Of a stretch of 64,000 nucleotides of DNA, positions 44,541 to 58,568 are shown piece by piece (the first letter of the stretch is position 1; the number at the start of each line of letters is the position of its first letter). The translations under genes and the position numbers were made by a program. Source of the DNA: Linum tenue (lineage: Eukaryota > Streptophyta > Magnoliopsida > Malpighiales > Linaceae); the NCBI GenBank assembly GCA_946122785.1, contig CAMGYJ010000006.1, forward strand, positions 51,542,066-51,606,065. Reading direction: 5' to 3'. Below the pieces are notes generated by a model. That model was given only the letters and a program-made list of their open reading frames with translations, searched no databases and was not told the origin of the DNA.

Positions 44541-47500
44541 TGAATCAGAGCCACTATTATTAACCAAAGCATCCCAAAACACGATACAGATTGATACAAC
44601 GAAAGGGAGAATCCATTGTGAACTCCCCTGGAAAAAGAAGAACAATCCTCACAACTCAGCCACTCTCTACTCTGTAATCAACAGCAGGTCAACTATGGAA
44701 GCTTTCTAGCACCATGGAATCTGTGACACCTTTCCCGCCATATTGCTGCAGAAATTCCACACCATAGAACACACAATGCTCTCCCTGCTAGTGTTTGTTG
44801 TTTAACCAACTCACTTGCCGATCTCAACACTCTCTCCCGGGGCTCTTCAAACCATTGAACAACACCAACAACCTGCAAAAGTTGCTGCACAAACATACAA
44901 GCAAAAAACAAATGCTCCCTGTCTTCACTTTCCAAACCACAAAGCAAACATCTGTCATCACCAATTCTCCCCCATTTAAGTTAATTGCTTCGAGTCGTGA
45001 AGGCATTCATCACTATAAGCCAAGCAATGAAACTGAAACTAGGGGTACTATGCTTTCCCCATATCAACTTATACCAATATTGCTTACTGCAAGTTTCTTT
45101 GACCTCCGGGACGTGACCTTCTTTGTAATCCGGCCTATAAGGAGATCATATTCCTTATTTGTAAGCTTCTCGGAGTGCATAGGCAAGCCTACATATCGCA
45201 CTGGGAGAGTTCCTTCTTTAAAACCATTGAGACTAATGGCATTCTCCTTATATTTATAGGACTCTCCTCCAAAATAGATCTCACACTTGCTAGGATTACA
45301 ATGCAATCCTGACAGTAAGTAGAAGCCTTGCAGAACCTGTTTCACTTTGTTAATTGCTTGACCAGAACCCTCTGTGAAGATCAATAAGTCATCTGCAAAA
45401 CACATATGACTCATTGCAACCTGTTTACATCTTGGTTGAAATGGGAGGTTGCCTGACTATGTAGCCTCATTCAACAAGCCAGATAAACCCTCCATCGCAA
45501 TCGCGAACATATATGGGGAGATTGGATCTCCCTGCCTCACTCCCTTGGCGGCTTTAAAGAACCCGCATAATCCTCCATTTATATTCAAACTAAAGTGAGC
45601 AGTTTGCAAACAAGCTTTAATACAAACATAAAAATTCTACTGGAAATCGCATTGCCTTCATCACCTTGAACAAATAATCCCAGTTCACCGAATCGAATGC
45701 TTTCATAAGGTCTATTTTTATCGCACAATGAGATGATAGCATTCTCCTATGATAACCATTGACAAGTTCTTGTGCCAGCATAATGTTATACATAATTATG
45801 CGCCCTTAATAAAAGCAGTTTGATTTGGGCTAATCACAGTAGGCAGGACCTCTCTAATTCGTTTTGACAGCATCTTAGCAACTATCTTGTAGACTATATT
45901 CACGCAAGAAATAGGTCTAAAATCTTTAAGATGAATAGCATTGGGTACCTTTGGACATAGAGAAACCACTGTAGAATTTATCCCACCGATCATTCTCTTT
46001 GTCTGAAAGAACTCCAAGATAGCACTGGTCATATCCCTTCCCACAATATGCCAAGTTTTCTGGAAAAAACCTGCAAAAAATCCATCAGGGCTTGGTGCTC
46101 TGTGTATATCCATGCTAAATATCGCTTCGCGCACATATGCTTCTGTGAATGGCCTGATCAACATGCTCTGCTCATCTTCAGCCAAATGCTTTTTGATTAT
46201 CTCGCAAATCCTCTCCTCATTAGCTACCACATCCTCATTAATAACAACAAATAGACCTTTATAGAATTTAATACCCTAAACTGCAATTTCATCAAAATCA
46301 ATCACTTCAGCCCCAGAATCTAAGACAATCTTCCTTATGGTAGTTTTTGAAGTTCGAATCCTAATAGCTTGGTGGAAGAATCTAGTCCCCAGGTCACCTT
46401 TAGAGAGCCAAGATTCTCGAGATGTCCTTTTATAGAAATCCTCTTCAGCTTTTCTCAACACTTCAAACTGTTCTTGGAGTAATTTTGTATCCTTGAAATG
46501 CTCTTCTGATGGCTCCATTAATGCTAGTGCCTGAGTCACTAGAAGTTGCTGCTCCACTACCCGAACCTGCTCACTGATATTATCATATACTTCTCTGTTC
46601 AACTTCTTAAGTTCCCTCTTCACAACCTTTAGCTTGCATTGTACTACATAAAGGAGGTTTCCTGTGAATCGAGTAGCCTAAGCCTGCTCTACAATCTCCA
46701 GAAACCTACTATTATCTGCCCAAAAATCAAAGTATTTAAACGTTTTGGGAGACTCTTCATTATCGGAGCAGTATTGACTAAAATCCTACCATGATCAGAA
46801 AAGGATCCAAGAATCACCTTCATAGTGCCATTAGGAAAGCTCTCAATCCAGTCAACATTCACAAGGCCTCGATCAAGTTTTTTTGCTATAGGATTGGCTT
46901 CCTGGTTGTTGGACCACGTGAAAATAGGACTTTTATATGATAGTTCACTAGTTCCATATTATTCATCCATGTAGAAAAATCCACCATACTGGCAGTGATG
47001 TAACGCTGATTGGATGTCTCCTCTGGGGACATCACCGTAATGAAATCACCCCCCATAATCCAAGCTTGGCCATCTACCTTATACCTACTCAATTTAGTGT
47101 ATGTATCTCGTCGCTCAACTTCCTCATTTGATGCATAGACTGCTGTGAATAAGCAAGACTCACCAGAAGCACTTTGCACCAGGCAATGAACGAAGTTCTT
47201 ACTTGGTTTAAGCACCCTTAGCTTACATTAAGGGGACCAAAATAACCATATCATTCCTAAGTCAGAATCTACATATTCAAAAACTTCTCCCAACCATCAA
47301 AATAACCTTCAATCTTCTCCTCCGCTTTATTTTCATGGACTCTTGTCTCGAGAACTGCAACCACATCAACTCTGTGCTTTCGCAGGATTTTGTCGAGGGT
47401 TTATTAAACCCTCGAACGTTCCAATAGAGAAAAATCATCTGGAAGTCGGGGGCTTAGCCCCTAACTTCTTACTGTCTTTTCTTGGTGCTGCTTGCAGCTT

Positions 47501-47560
47501 CACTACCTCAGACTCATCAATATCACTCAGTATACTAAAGGAGTATACTAAAGGAGGAGG
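44541..47560 (-). mobile_element. LINE-C: 5'-truncated L1-type LINE
   Basis: On the minus strand: endonuclease (47215-46886, QAWIMGGDFITVMSPEET and FTW-like remnant), helical linker (46623-46276, ending WLSKGDLGTRFFHQAIRIRT), RT (46230-45796, HRAPSPDGFFAGFFQKTW and PNQTAFIKGA; 45414-45064, CFADDLLIFTEG and GLHCNPSKCEIYF), and zinc-binding region (44947-44693, CGLESEDREHLFFACMFVQQL). A T-run at 44534-44540 marks the tail side. Frames are broken but better kept than in LINE-A and LINE-B. It is inserted in the left arm of F2. Confidence 0.82.
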
Positions 47561-48338
47561 GAGAAACATTTTTATTTCTCCTTGTTTATTAATCACTCTT
47601 ATTTTCTTCGTTTTAACTCGATTTTCAATTTTTTTTGTATAGATGGAACGAGTTCGTTGTGCTCTACAAAATGGGGTCCATTTTCAATATTTTTTGAGAA
47701 AAAAATTCGTTGCCTCTCGTTACCAACTACATACCATATGGTATCTTCTTCGCTTTTAAGTCATTTTTGAAAAATTTTGCACAGAAGGAACGAGTTCATC
47801 ATGATCTACTGGATCAACAAATTTTTGGGTGAACAAAATACATGACCAAAATATACCACACAGTACCACCTAATACCACCCTAGTACATGGTGGTATCTT
47901 GTGGTACACAATGTTGAAAGTCGTAAATGACAGTTAGTATACTTCTACTATCATGTATTCAATTATCCTACAATCTTGGTATGTTCATACCAGAATGGTA
48001 AGTTTTCTCATACCATATGATATGCTCTTATTTAATACCAGTCCATACCATATGGTATATACTAGTAAAAAATGAATCAATTTTTTGTTCAAAAAATATA
48101 TCAAAGTGGATATCATTTTGAAGAGCACAATCTAATCTAACTGTGCAAAAAAAAAATTAATTCCGACTTAAAACCGAGTGAGAAATCATCCATTAAAAAT
48201 TAAGGGGGGAAAATTAAAGACTTTTCAGGAGAGAGAATAATTGCTGATGTGGGGGATGCTGATTGGATTATGCATGTTTACTCACCACAAGGTTATTCAT
48301 AGAAACTGTTTCCGGTGGGAGGAGCAGATTCTTTCAAT

Positions 48339-49008
48339 TAGGGGTGGGCAATGGGCGGGGGGTTTTCATTTCAAATTCACCCACACGCTTACTAGCGAGT
48401 TGGAATAATTGTGACCCGCAATCCATCTACATTCTTCTGCGGGTCGGGTTGGGTGGATGATGGATGAGTGCGGTTGGGTCGTGGGTTAACTCGCAAAAGC
48501 AATTTTCCAATTAACCATTAAGAAAGTTCGACTAAAATTTATAATAAGTTCATAGTAAATTAGTATGATTGTATCAATTTAAAAGCTTCTCATTTTTTCT
48601 CAAGTATGTCCATGTAGTATTTGCATAAATTTTCTTACTACTCTATCAACTAGTTGTGTAGAGAAAACTTAAGCATTTTGTGATTTTGATAAAATTAATA
48701 ATTTAAAGTTCCCATCCAATATCTAATGGATATTAACAATAATTTTCATTCCAATATCCAATATCTAATGGATATTACAAACACAATAACCAATAATAGT
48801 AGTCAAAACAACATTTTTTCCATGTGAAAATAGGATGCGGGTCATTCGGGTGACCCGCAATCCACCCACCACCCACCCACATAAGTGCGGGTGGGAGATT
48901 TATCAATCCGCAATCCACCCGCATCAATCACCCACTACTTGCGGGTCGGGTTATATGCGGGTGGATCGACATCAATCCGCGGATTAACCACCCACGTGCC
49001 CACCCCTA
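48339..49008. mobile_element. Non-autonomous hAT element with perfect 8-bp duplication
   Basis: Terminal inverted repeats TAGGGGTGGGCA (48339-48350) and TGCCCACCCCTA (48997-49008), flanked by CTTTCAAT on both sides (48331-48338 and 49009-49016). The inside is rich in CGGGT/ACCCG repeats near both ends and has no transposase. It is inserted at the centre of foldback element F2. Confidence 0.92.
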
Positions 49009-49819
49009 CTTTCAATAACCTTGTGGTCAATAATTATGCATAACCCAATCAGAATCTACCACATCACTGCCCATTCTGTCTCCTGAAAAGCATTTAATTT
49101 TCCCCCTCTTAATCTTTAACGGACGATTTCTCACTCGTTTTAACTCGATTTTTTTTTGCGCAGTTAGATCACATTAATTGTGCTATTCAAAATTATTTCA
49201 CTTTGATATATTTTTTAAACAAAAAAAATTGAGCCATTTTTTACCAGTCTATACTATATGATATTGACTGGAATTGAAATAAGAGCATACCTATGGTATG
49301 AAAAGCGTACCATGGTGGTATGAACAAACCAAGACTGTAGGATGGTTGAATAAATGATAGTAGACGTATATTAACTGCATTTACGACTTTTAACATTGTG
49401 TGCCACAAGATACCACCCCGTACTAGGGTGGTATTGTGTGGTATTGTTTGGTCCTGTATTTTGTTCACCCAAAAATTTGTAGATACAATAGATCATGATA
49501 AACTCGTTCCTTCTATGCAAAAAATTTCAAAAACGAATTACAAACGAAGAAGATACCATATGGTATGCACTTGGTACGGAGAGGCAAGAAATTTTTTTTC
49601 TCAAAAAATATTGAAAATTGATATCATTTTGTAGAGCACAAGGAACTCGTTCCATCTGTACAAAAAATTGAAATCCAAGTTAAAACGAAGAAGATATTAG
49701 CCGATTAAGAAAACAAGAAAAGATAAAAATGTCTATAATTCTCCACCCTTAGATCCGGGCTTTCTGAATAAATTGTCCAGATTTAGTTACTAATGAGTGC
49801 ATAACTGTATCTTGAGCCC

Positions 49820-52800
49820 CGGTGGGAGGGAGGTTTTTTTTATTCTTGCCGATTGGATGGAAAAATGGATGGAGAGAGAAATTGGGTGCACAATTTTAAT
49901 TTAAATGGTATACCTCCCTCAATTTAATGCCCCATCCCAGCCATTTTACCTTAATGTACAACCGTATAAGTTGACATACCTCTCACTAATTTAATCATAT
50001 TCTGGCACTAGAATAAATTGTAAACCTCAGTTGGAAATCCAATTGTATCTTACTAATTGGGAGGCAAATCAGTAAAGTATCGGCCAAGATTCATTTTAAG
50101 TTAACCCAAGACCCAAATAAGGAAGTTGTTCTTAACTAAATAGAAACCCTAAAATGAGGAATAAATTAATAATTGGCTACAGCCTGCATTACAGTCGTTC
50201 ATATCATAAGAAAAAGCCGCCATTAGTTAGCATATTTAAAGTGGGCTAGGGCTTAGGCGTGAGGGGGGAATTCTCTCTCTCTATATATATATTGGGATTC
50301 CGTGTAGGATTCACGTTCGTGCACTCACAGTTGGAAGCTTGCAGCTCACAGCAGCACGGCAGTGACGACTGATAGCCCACCATTGGAATCTGACCTTCTG
50401 GGTGTTATTCCACGTAAGATTCTCTCTTGCTCTTCTATTCTTATGATTTCCTTGCTATTGCTAGCTAGCTAGTGGCTTGTAGGAATATTTGTAAACTAGG
50501 AGCAGAGATAGAGACAAGTGAGGATAATGGCAAGGTAAAACTGTGAAACGATTACATGATACTAGTGTCTCTGTCGTCGTCGGTTACCCTCTTGTTTGCG
50601 TTTTATCTGGGAAAAAACTACACAATCGTGATGTTAAATCATGATTGCAGTAGTATAGTTATCTGGAAAAAAGAAAAGACAAATTAGGAGTGCATTTTGT
50701 TAGAGCGTTAGGTTGTGGGAAACGAATTAGGAACACAAACTTTCACGCCCTACCATTGGAATCAGTCGGATAAGAAACGGAATATATTTTTTTTACCTAA
50801 CTCAATTGATGAAAAGTCTGATCATGGAAAGAAATGTACAAGTTAGGTTGGATAAAGAAGAATGCAGCTTTTGTGATGGCTGACTATACATGGAGGAGAG
50901 GGGCCGGAAGGGGAATTGGGCATCCTGTTCTTGAATTGAATTCCCTTCTCCATCCTCTCAGGCTCTCACTCTCACTGTGTTCTATGAAACAAAGAAAAAG
51001 GGAAGCAAAGTGGAAAGGGGAGTGAAGAGAAACTTGTCTGTTACGTTAGGGAGACAAAGCAAAGCTATACCCAATTAATTGCTCCACCAACGTCACATAT
51101 CTGTTCCCCAGTCCATCTTGTTATTACTTTTGCATGCATCACATTCACTCACTCCTCAATTTTTGGGTTATCTCCTCATCATCGTGTCATGCTGCCTAGC
51201 CTAGCTAGCTATTGGATTCCAAACTAGAGAGAGAGAGAGAGAGAGAGAGATGGAAGAAAGAAAGAATTGGGTTCTGCTTTGGTGGGAAGCGCATAATTAT
51301 GTTGTAGCTAGCTCCCACTATATATATTTGAAGATTCGGCTGATGAACTTCATTCATTCATTAACCGACTAAACTATATTATATCTATCTCCTTTGGGCA
51401 GGGTGTTTCATTTCTGCCTGTTTGCTGCTGCTTCTACTCCTTCCACCTCCACTTATTTTCTGGTAATTAAGCCTCACTTCAAACACTCCTCTTTCTTTCT
51501 TTCTTTATGGCCACTGGATTTCTAGGAGTTCATTTTCTATCTTTTATATGCTCCGTTTGTTGTTATAACTATTGGTTTAATCCTTACCGAAATTTAGTAC
51601 GATTAGCTTGGTAGTAATAAGTTTAACTTAGAACTACCAGTTCATAAGAAGAAGAAAAAATGCTATATGGTAAAACAGCTTGTGATCTTGACCAATGATA
51701 GGTTGACTCAATCAATAGGTTCATGCATTACAAAAAAATTTGAATTTGTCGGGATATTTTTCAATATGTCGTGTTGAGTCGAGTTTCGAAAAATTGATAT
51801 AATACAAAGAGTTTCTGAATAATGGTTACAAATCACTATTGAGATGGGCAGCTCATTTACTTATATGAAAAGGATGGCAACTCATTGAATTATTTGAAAA
51901 AATAAAACTATTTTATCTTATTTATCACATTTTAAGAAATTTTAACGATAAACTGATTAAGTCACCGGCATGATGATAGGAATGACAGATATTTGTAGGC
52001 AGAAACCTCAAAATTTGTCAACGTCTTATTTTTATTTTGGAATATTAGTTGACGTATAATTTTATTTGAAGTAATCTTTGGTAGCTGGCTCTCTAATTCC
52101 TAATATATCCTACGAGATTACCATATAATTGCCAGCAATTTCATACTTATCATTTTACTTATGGCTGCCGTTCCCCACTTGTGTTCCGCAAAGCAGCCAT
52201 AAAAAATATGAACTGAAGTTGCATACAAATCATAACTGATACGATTTAAATTGGGCATTTTTCTGCTGAAAAAAATCACATAATAATAAAGTTTAAGGTA
52301 GGTTCATTCTACAACAAACAAACTTTAATTTATTATTTTTAGGAAAAAGTTACATATAATCAAAATAAGTCTACTATCTCAGTCAAAAGAATTAAAAAAA
52401 AAAGTCGACATTTGTCAGTCCTACATTAAAAATATTTTTTCATAAATAATTTCTAATATTTTAGATAAATTCCACACCGACCAACTATGTGAGAGATTTA
52501 TGAGCACGAGAAACAATTTGACGTTCACGGACAAAGCATACTTTTTAGAATAATGAATTTTTTTTTTGTAAAACTAAATTTGAATGTGGTAATAAGGTAG
52601 GGGAGCAATGTAGACATAGGAAGTTTCTTAAAAAATGACACCCAAAAATAAGACTGTGTAAAAAGAGACACAAAATCATAAATAAAATGTGTTATGATGT
52701 TACATGGTAAAAAAAAAATGAAATTTGAACATGTGATCACTAAATTATTCTATTAGTAATTTAGTCCTACGATAATGTTACAAGTACATGTTGCTAGTAA

Positions 52801-53210
52801 TCAATTTGTTAGTTTTATGGAATATATATCTCATTGGAAACATAAGGAAGTACTAGACAAAGCACTGAAACACCCTTCCACAACACCCTTCCACAATTCC
52901 ACGTTTCAAGGGAAGAAAAAAGGCTGATAAATGGACCACAACTTGCTTTCTTCTTTCTCTATGCTCTGCTATTTACCTAACCTTCTAGCAAGTTCATAGG
53001 CGGTGCTCAGTATTGACTAATTTAGGAGAAAAAAAAGGTTCTTCTTTCTTTCTTTCTTCTTCATTTCATGTTTTCATTTTTGTTAATGTGATTAATGAGA
53101 AATGTCTACTGGTGTATGACATGGATCCTCTATCCTATCCTTGTATACATAAGGCAAGAAATCAAGAAGTAGCAAAATTGATTAATGGGTTACTCAAAAT
53201 TGACTTCGAT
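49820..53210. other. Intergenic region upstream of GDH
   Basis: No protein-coding gene recognised. Contains a CT/TA microsatellite at 50270-50291, a (GA)n tract at about 51220-51250, and several AT-rich stretches. A TATA-like ACTATATATATTTG at 51317 and a pyrimidine-rich stretch to 51510 might belong to a non-coding transcript, but nothing confirms this. Confidence 0.4.
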
Positions 53211-53224
53211 TTCTTACTTGCTCT

Positions 53225-53236
53225 GTATAAATACAG
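53225..53236 (+). promoter_or_regulatory. TATA box of the GDH gene
   Basis: CTGTATAAATACAG lies about 125 bp before the ATG at 53355. Context and distance fit a plant core promoter with a 5' UTR of roughly 100 bases. Confidence 0.7.
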
Positions 53237-53336
53237 CACACACACTGACGATTCGTCGCATCCCATTCTGCATTCAGCTTTCTCTTCCATTTCTCCTTTT
53301 CCCCTCCCTCTTAATCTCTTGTATTCTGGGTTTTGA

Positions 53337-55621
<2,285 letters not shown>

Positions 55622-56531
55622 TGATGAGATTCTGATGATGATGATCACTAATTTGGAATAAGGTTTTGGAAGGCTCCAGCTGCAGCCCCTACCCGTTCTT
55701 TTTTCTTTATATAGTCTGCAGCAATTTCTCATAACCAAGATTTATTTCTTGCCATATCTACTCGGCCATATTTTCAGTGCGTGATTTGTCATTCCAATTC
55801 CTTGCATAAAGGAGGGAAATGTATCCAAGTTACATTAAATTTTAGTTTAGAATGAGTGGTAATCATACCACAAGGAGAGCCATCTGCAATTCTGCATATC
55901 ATGATCAGTTCTGAATTCTGCTATGGTATTTGTGGGCGGAGATATGACTGAACTGGAAGGGCCGATTATTACTGAAATGATAGAAACCGTTATCAAGTTT
56001 CCTTTATGCCTCTTCAGTGTAAGATTAGTTTATACTTTATCGAGTTCATATAATAGATGAATGAAGAATGTACAAAATGGGTTATCTTTTTCAAAATGGG
56101 TGAATGGAAATGTACAAAGGGCACTGTACAACTATACAATTTACATATGACCCATCAAAACTTCCTAGCAGAAATTTGCTTTTGATTCCCGTGCCAATTC
56201 AGTTCAATGCAATCTTACATTTGCCGAATTCAAACTTCTGGACCGAAACTGGCTTTCGATTCAATCAAGTCTTTGCGCCGATTCAGAGCAATGTTAGCTA
56301 TAAGATGACAGCCTAAGACAGGTTAATCTTAAAAGCTAGCTATGGAGCAGCTTCATTCATATCCACGGAAGATTTCAACAGGAAATTCAATAACCAAACA
56401 GGGCTAAACAGAAAGCTTCCATTGATGCTCAATAGTTGGACATCATAAACAGAGTTCAGGGTATCGATGGCCATCAGTAGACCACAAGAGTACACTTAGT
56501 ATCATCAATGACAATACATAAACTTTTTGAC
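55622..56531. other. 3' regions of the convergent GDH and GAR1 genes
   Basis: About 0.9 kb between two convergent stop codons. Contains presumed 3' UTRs and AT-rich sequence. No other gene seen. Confidence 0.6.
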
Positions 56532-57936
56532 CTATGATCTTCCTCTACCCCTAAAACCACCTCTTGGAGGACCCCTGCCTCTAAAGCCTCCTCCACCTCT
56601 TGGAGCACCCCTTCCTCTAAAGCCTCCTCCACGGCCACCACCTCTAAAACCTCCTCCCCTGCCTCCTCCACGGCCTCCTCTTGTAGCAGTTGCTTGTCCC
56701 CTGCTCCAACATCAGAATAAATATGAATTTAGTACCAGCATCAAGAATTCATTTCAACCATAGGTAAGGCTGATGAATGAAGCCATGAACAAGGATCATG
56801 GAAAGCCAGAAACGAAGTTTCAAATGGTAAAGCAAGAAACATACTTTGGCTGTGGCAGGAATCTTGCAAGAGGCAAAAGCTTATTGGGGTCAATGAAGAA
56901 TTTGTCTCCAGGAGCATAGGAACTTGCCACAATGCCTTCCATCATTTTGATAGAGAAAAACTGCAAAACATACAAGGGAGATAACATGAGAAACAGAAAG
57001 TTCACAATGAAGAGGGGAAGTGCTTGCTAAATGGAATGGTGAGATGTAAGAACACTTACAGATTCATTTATGGGGCCGAAGATCTCGTCCACTTTGCCTA
57101 TCTGGGTCTTGTTCTGCAGAAAGATTGGGGCGTTGAAGTAAGGAATTTTCTCATTGCTGAGCTTTGTAACAGCATCACCCTCACAGGCATGAAGAAACGT
57201 CGAAATCTCTGCCAAAATTAGCAGAATACGCACCATAAAAATCATCATTTGAGTTAGAGACACTAGGCTTATGCATTTTTTGAATCAGCTAACTCCAAGC
57301 TCAATCATACACCCTTTTGTCGAATCCCAAGAACAAAAGTATTGCCAATGTTAAGTTTAAACTCGAAGTTAGAGCACTGCAGAGATGCAGACATTCACCA
57401 TTGCCCCTGTTGGCCAGAGACCAACCATCAAATGCATGTTGACAGTTTGAAATGTCAACCAAAACAACTTCTTCAGTTCTGTCATTATTTAAGTTCACAG
57501 TTCTACCAGCTATTCTAAAGCTTAATCATATCACTATTATCCGAGAAACATACTGGTCTTATGCCCAATCAAAGTAAAAAACAGTTCAAAGATGCAAACT
57601 TCACCACTTCTGCTTCCTTTTCCCCCTCTGTTCTCTCGAGGCCAAACATCTAATGCATGTTCAAAGATCAAATATGAAATATAAAAATAACTTGTCTAGT
57701 TCCCTTAAGCAGCTGTTTCAGCTGCGATAAGAAATAAACATGAATGAAAAGAAAAGAAAGGTAACAAAGACAAGACAAGACTAACCTACAACTTCAGAAG
57801 GAGGTCCTTCATCCCGAAAACCACCACCACCAAACCGTCCGCCGCCGCCACGCCCGCCACGGAAACCTCGTCCGGCACCTCCGCGACCGCCGTCTCGTCC
57901 TCCTCTAAACCCGCCACCGCCTCTCGGGGGTCTCAT
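56532..57936 (-). CDS. GAR1: H/ACA ribonucleoprotein complex subunit 1 (GAR1), four exons
   Basis: Exons on the minus strand: 57936-57786, 57208-57060, 56960-56845, 56700-56532; introns GT-AG; 585 bases, 194 residues. GAR1 is a nucleolar core protein of H/ACA snoRNPs, which guide pseudouridylation of rRNA, and partners dyskerin/NAP57, NHP2 and NOP10. It begins with a Gly/Arg domain ([17 protein letters not shown]), has the central Gar1 fold (about residues 51-139: [58 protein letters not shown]) and ends in a second Gly/Arg domain closing GRGRS. Length and two flanking Gly/Arg domains fit plant GAR1. The Pro-rich frame on the opposite strand over exon 4 is a shadow of the Gly codons. The gene diverges from TRM1. 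Confidence 0.95.
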
Positions 57937-58568
57937 TGTTGTTCTTCTACTTCGCCGCCGCCGCTGCTGCTGGGAGGATCACAGAGCTTAACAAGGAGAA
58001 CTTCTGTGAAAGAGAACTTCTGGTGAAGCTTTGGTAGATTTTCAGGGTTTAATTGTAGAACGCCATTTGGAGCGCTAGGGTTTTAGCAATTGGGCTGGAC
58101 TTGTACCAATTTACATAAGCCCAGAAAATATGATGAGCCAACGGGCCCCGGAGGGAGCCAAAATTTGAAGTCCACGCAAATTGACTAACTACTCCCTCAA
58201 GCTCACTTTAGCGTGACAAACGAGGAAATTTTAACATGTTCCGGTGTTAGAAAGTTAGGGTTTAAGGTCGCTTGTGGCTCGGGCGAGTGGCAGCGCTCGG
58301 AAGTCGGAAGTTAGCAAGTTTCCTCGGAAGAAAAGGAGAACGTGGGACGAACTTTTCTTCTCTCCATGTATATAATGGGAACTTCTTGGGAGTTTTCATG
58401 AACTTGTTGATTACTATATCATTGAAACAGGCAAAATCGATAACTGCAACTAGCTACTTTTGCTTCCCATCCATAAAAGTGCTAGCTTTGAAGGCTTCGA
58501 TAGGAGTGGCAGTAAGGAGCGAAAAGAAGAGCAGTTTGGTTGAGCGGGGAGAAGAAAGGAGAGAAGCA
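57937..58568. promoter_or_regulatory. Shared promoter between GAR1 and TRM1
   Basis: About 630 bp between two divergent start codons. In GAR1 orientation it holds telo-box-like AAAACCCTAG (58075-58085 inverse) and AAACCCTG (about 58043-58050), and TGGGCY site II motifs at 58091-58096 and, on the other strand, 58118-58123, with GGGCCC at 58143-58148. Telo-box plus site II combinations are known in plant promoters of ribosome biogenesis and translation genes. No clear TATA box is seen on either side, also usual for this class. Confidence 0.65.

Larger units (their letters stand above)
44419..49819. mobile_element. Foldback element F2, with LINE-C and a hAT inserted
   Basis: The left arm (44419-44540 and about 47560-48330) is an inverted relative of the right arm (49017-49819). 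Shared blocks include TAGTAACTAAATCT near the outer ends, AACGAGTTC, ACCATATGGTAT, and CCACAAGGTTATT at the centre. Without the insertions it is about 1.7 kb and nearly all arm. The ends read GGGCTTAAG and CTTGAGCCC. GGTGGG-rich flanks are only an imperfect candidate duplication. Confidence 0.65.

Noticed and set aside
50884..50970. Possible microRNA hairpin (GAGAGG...GGGGAATT pairing with AATTCCCT...CCTCTC)
   Set aside because: The stem is broken by a large internal loop, is purine/pyrimidine biased, and matches no microRNA family I know.
56527..56763. Pro/Leu-rich ORF on the + strand
   Set aside because: Antisense shadow of the Gly/Arg-rich exon 4 of GAR1.
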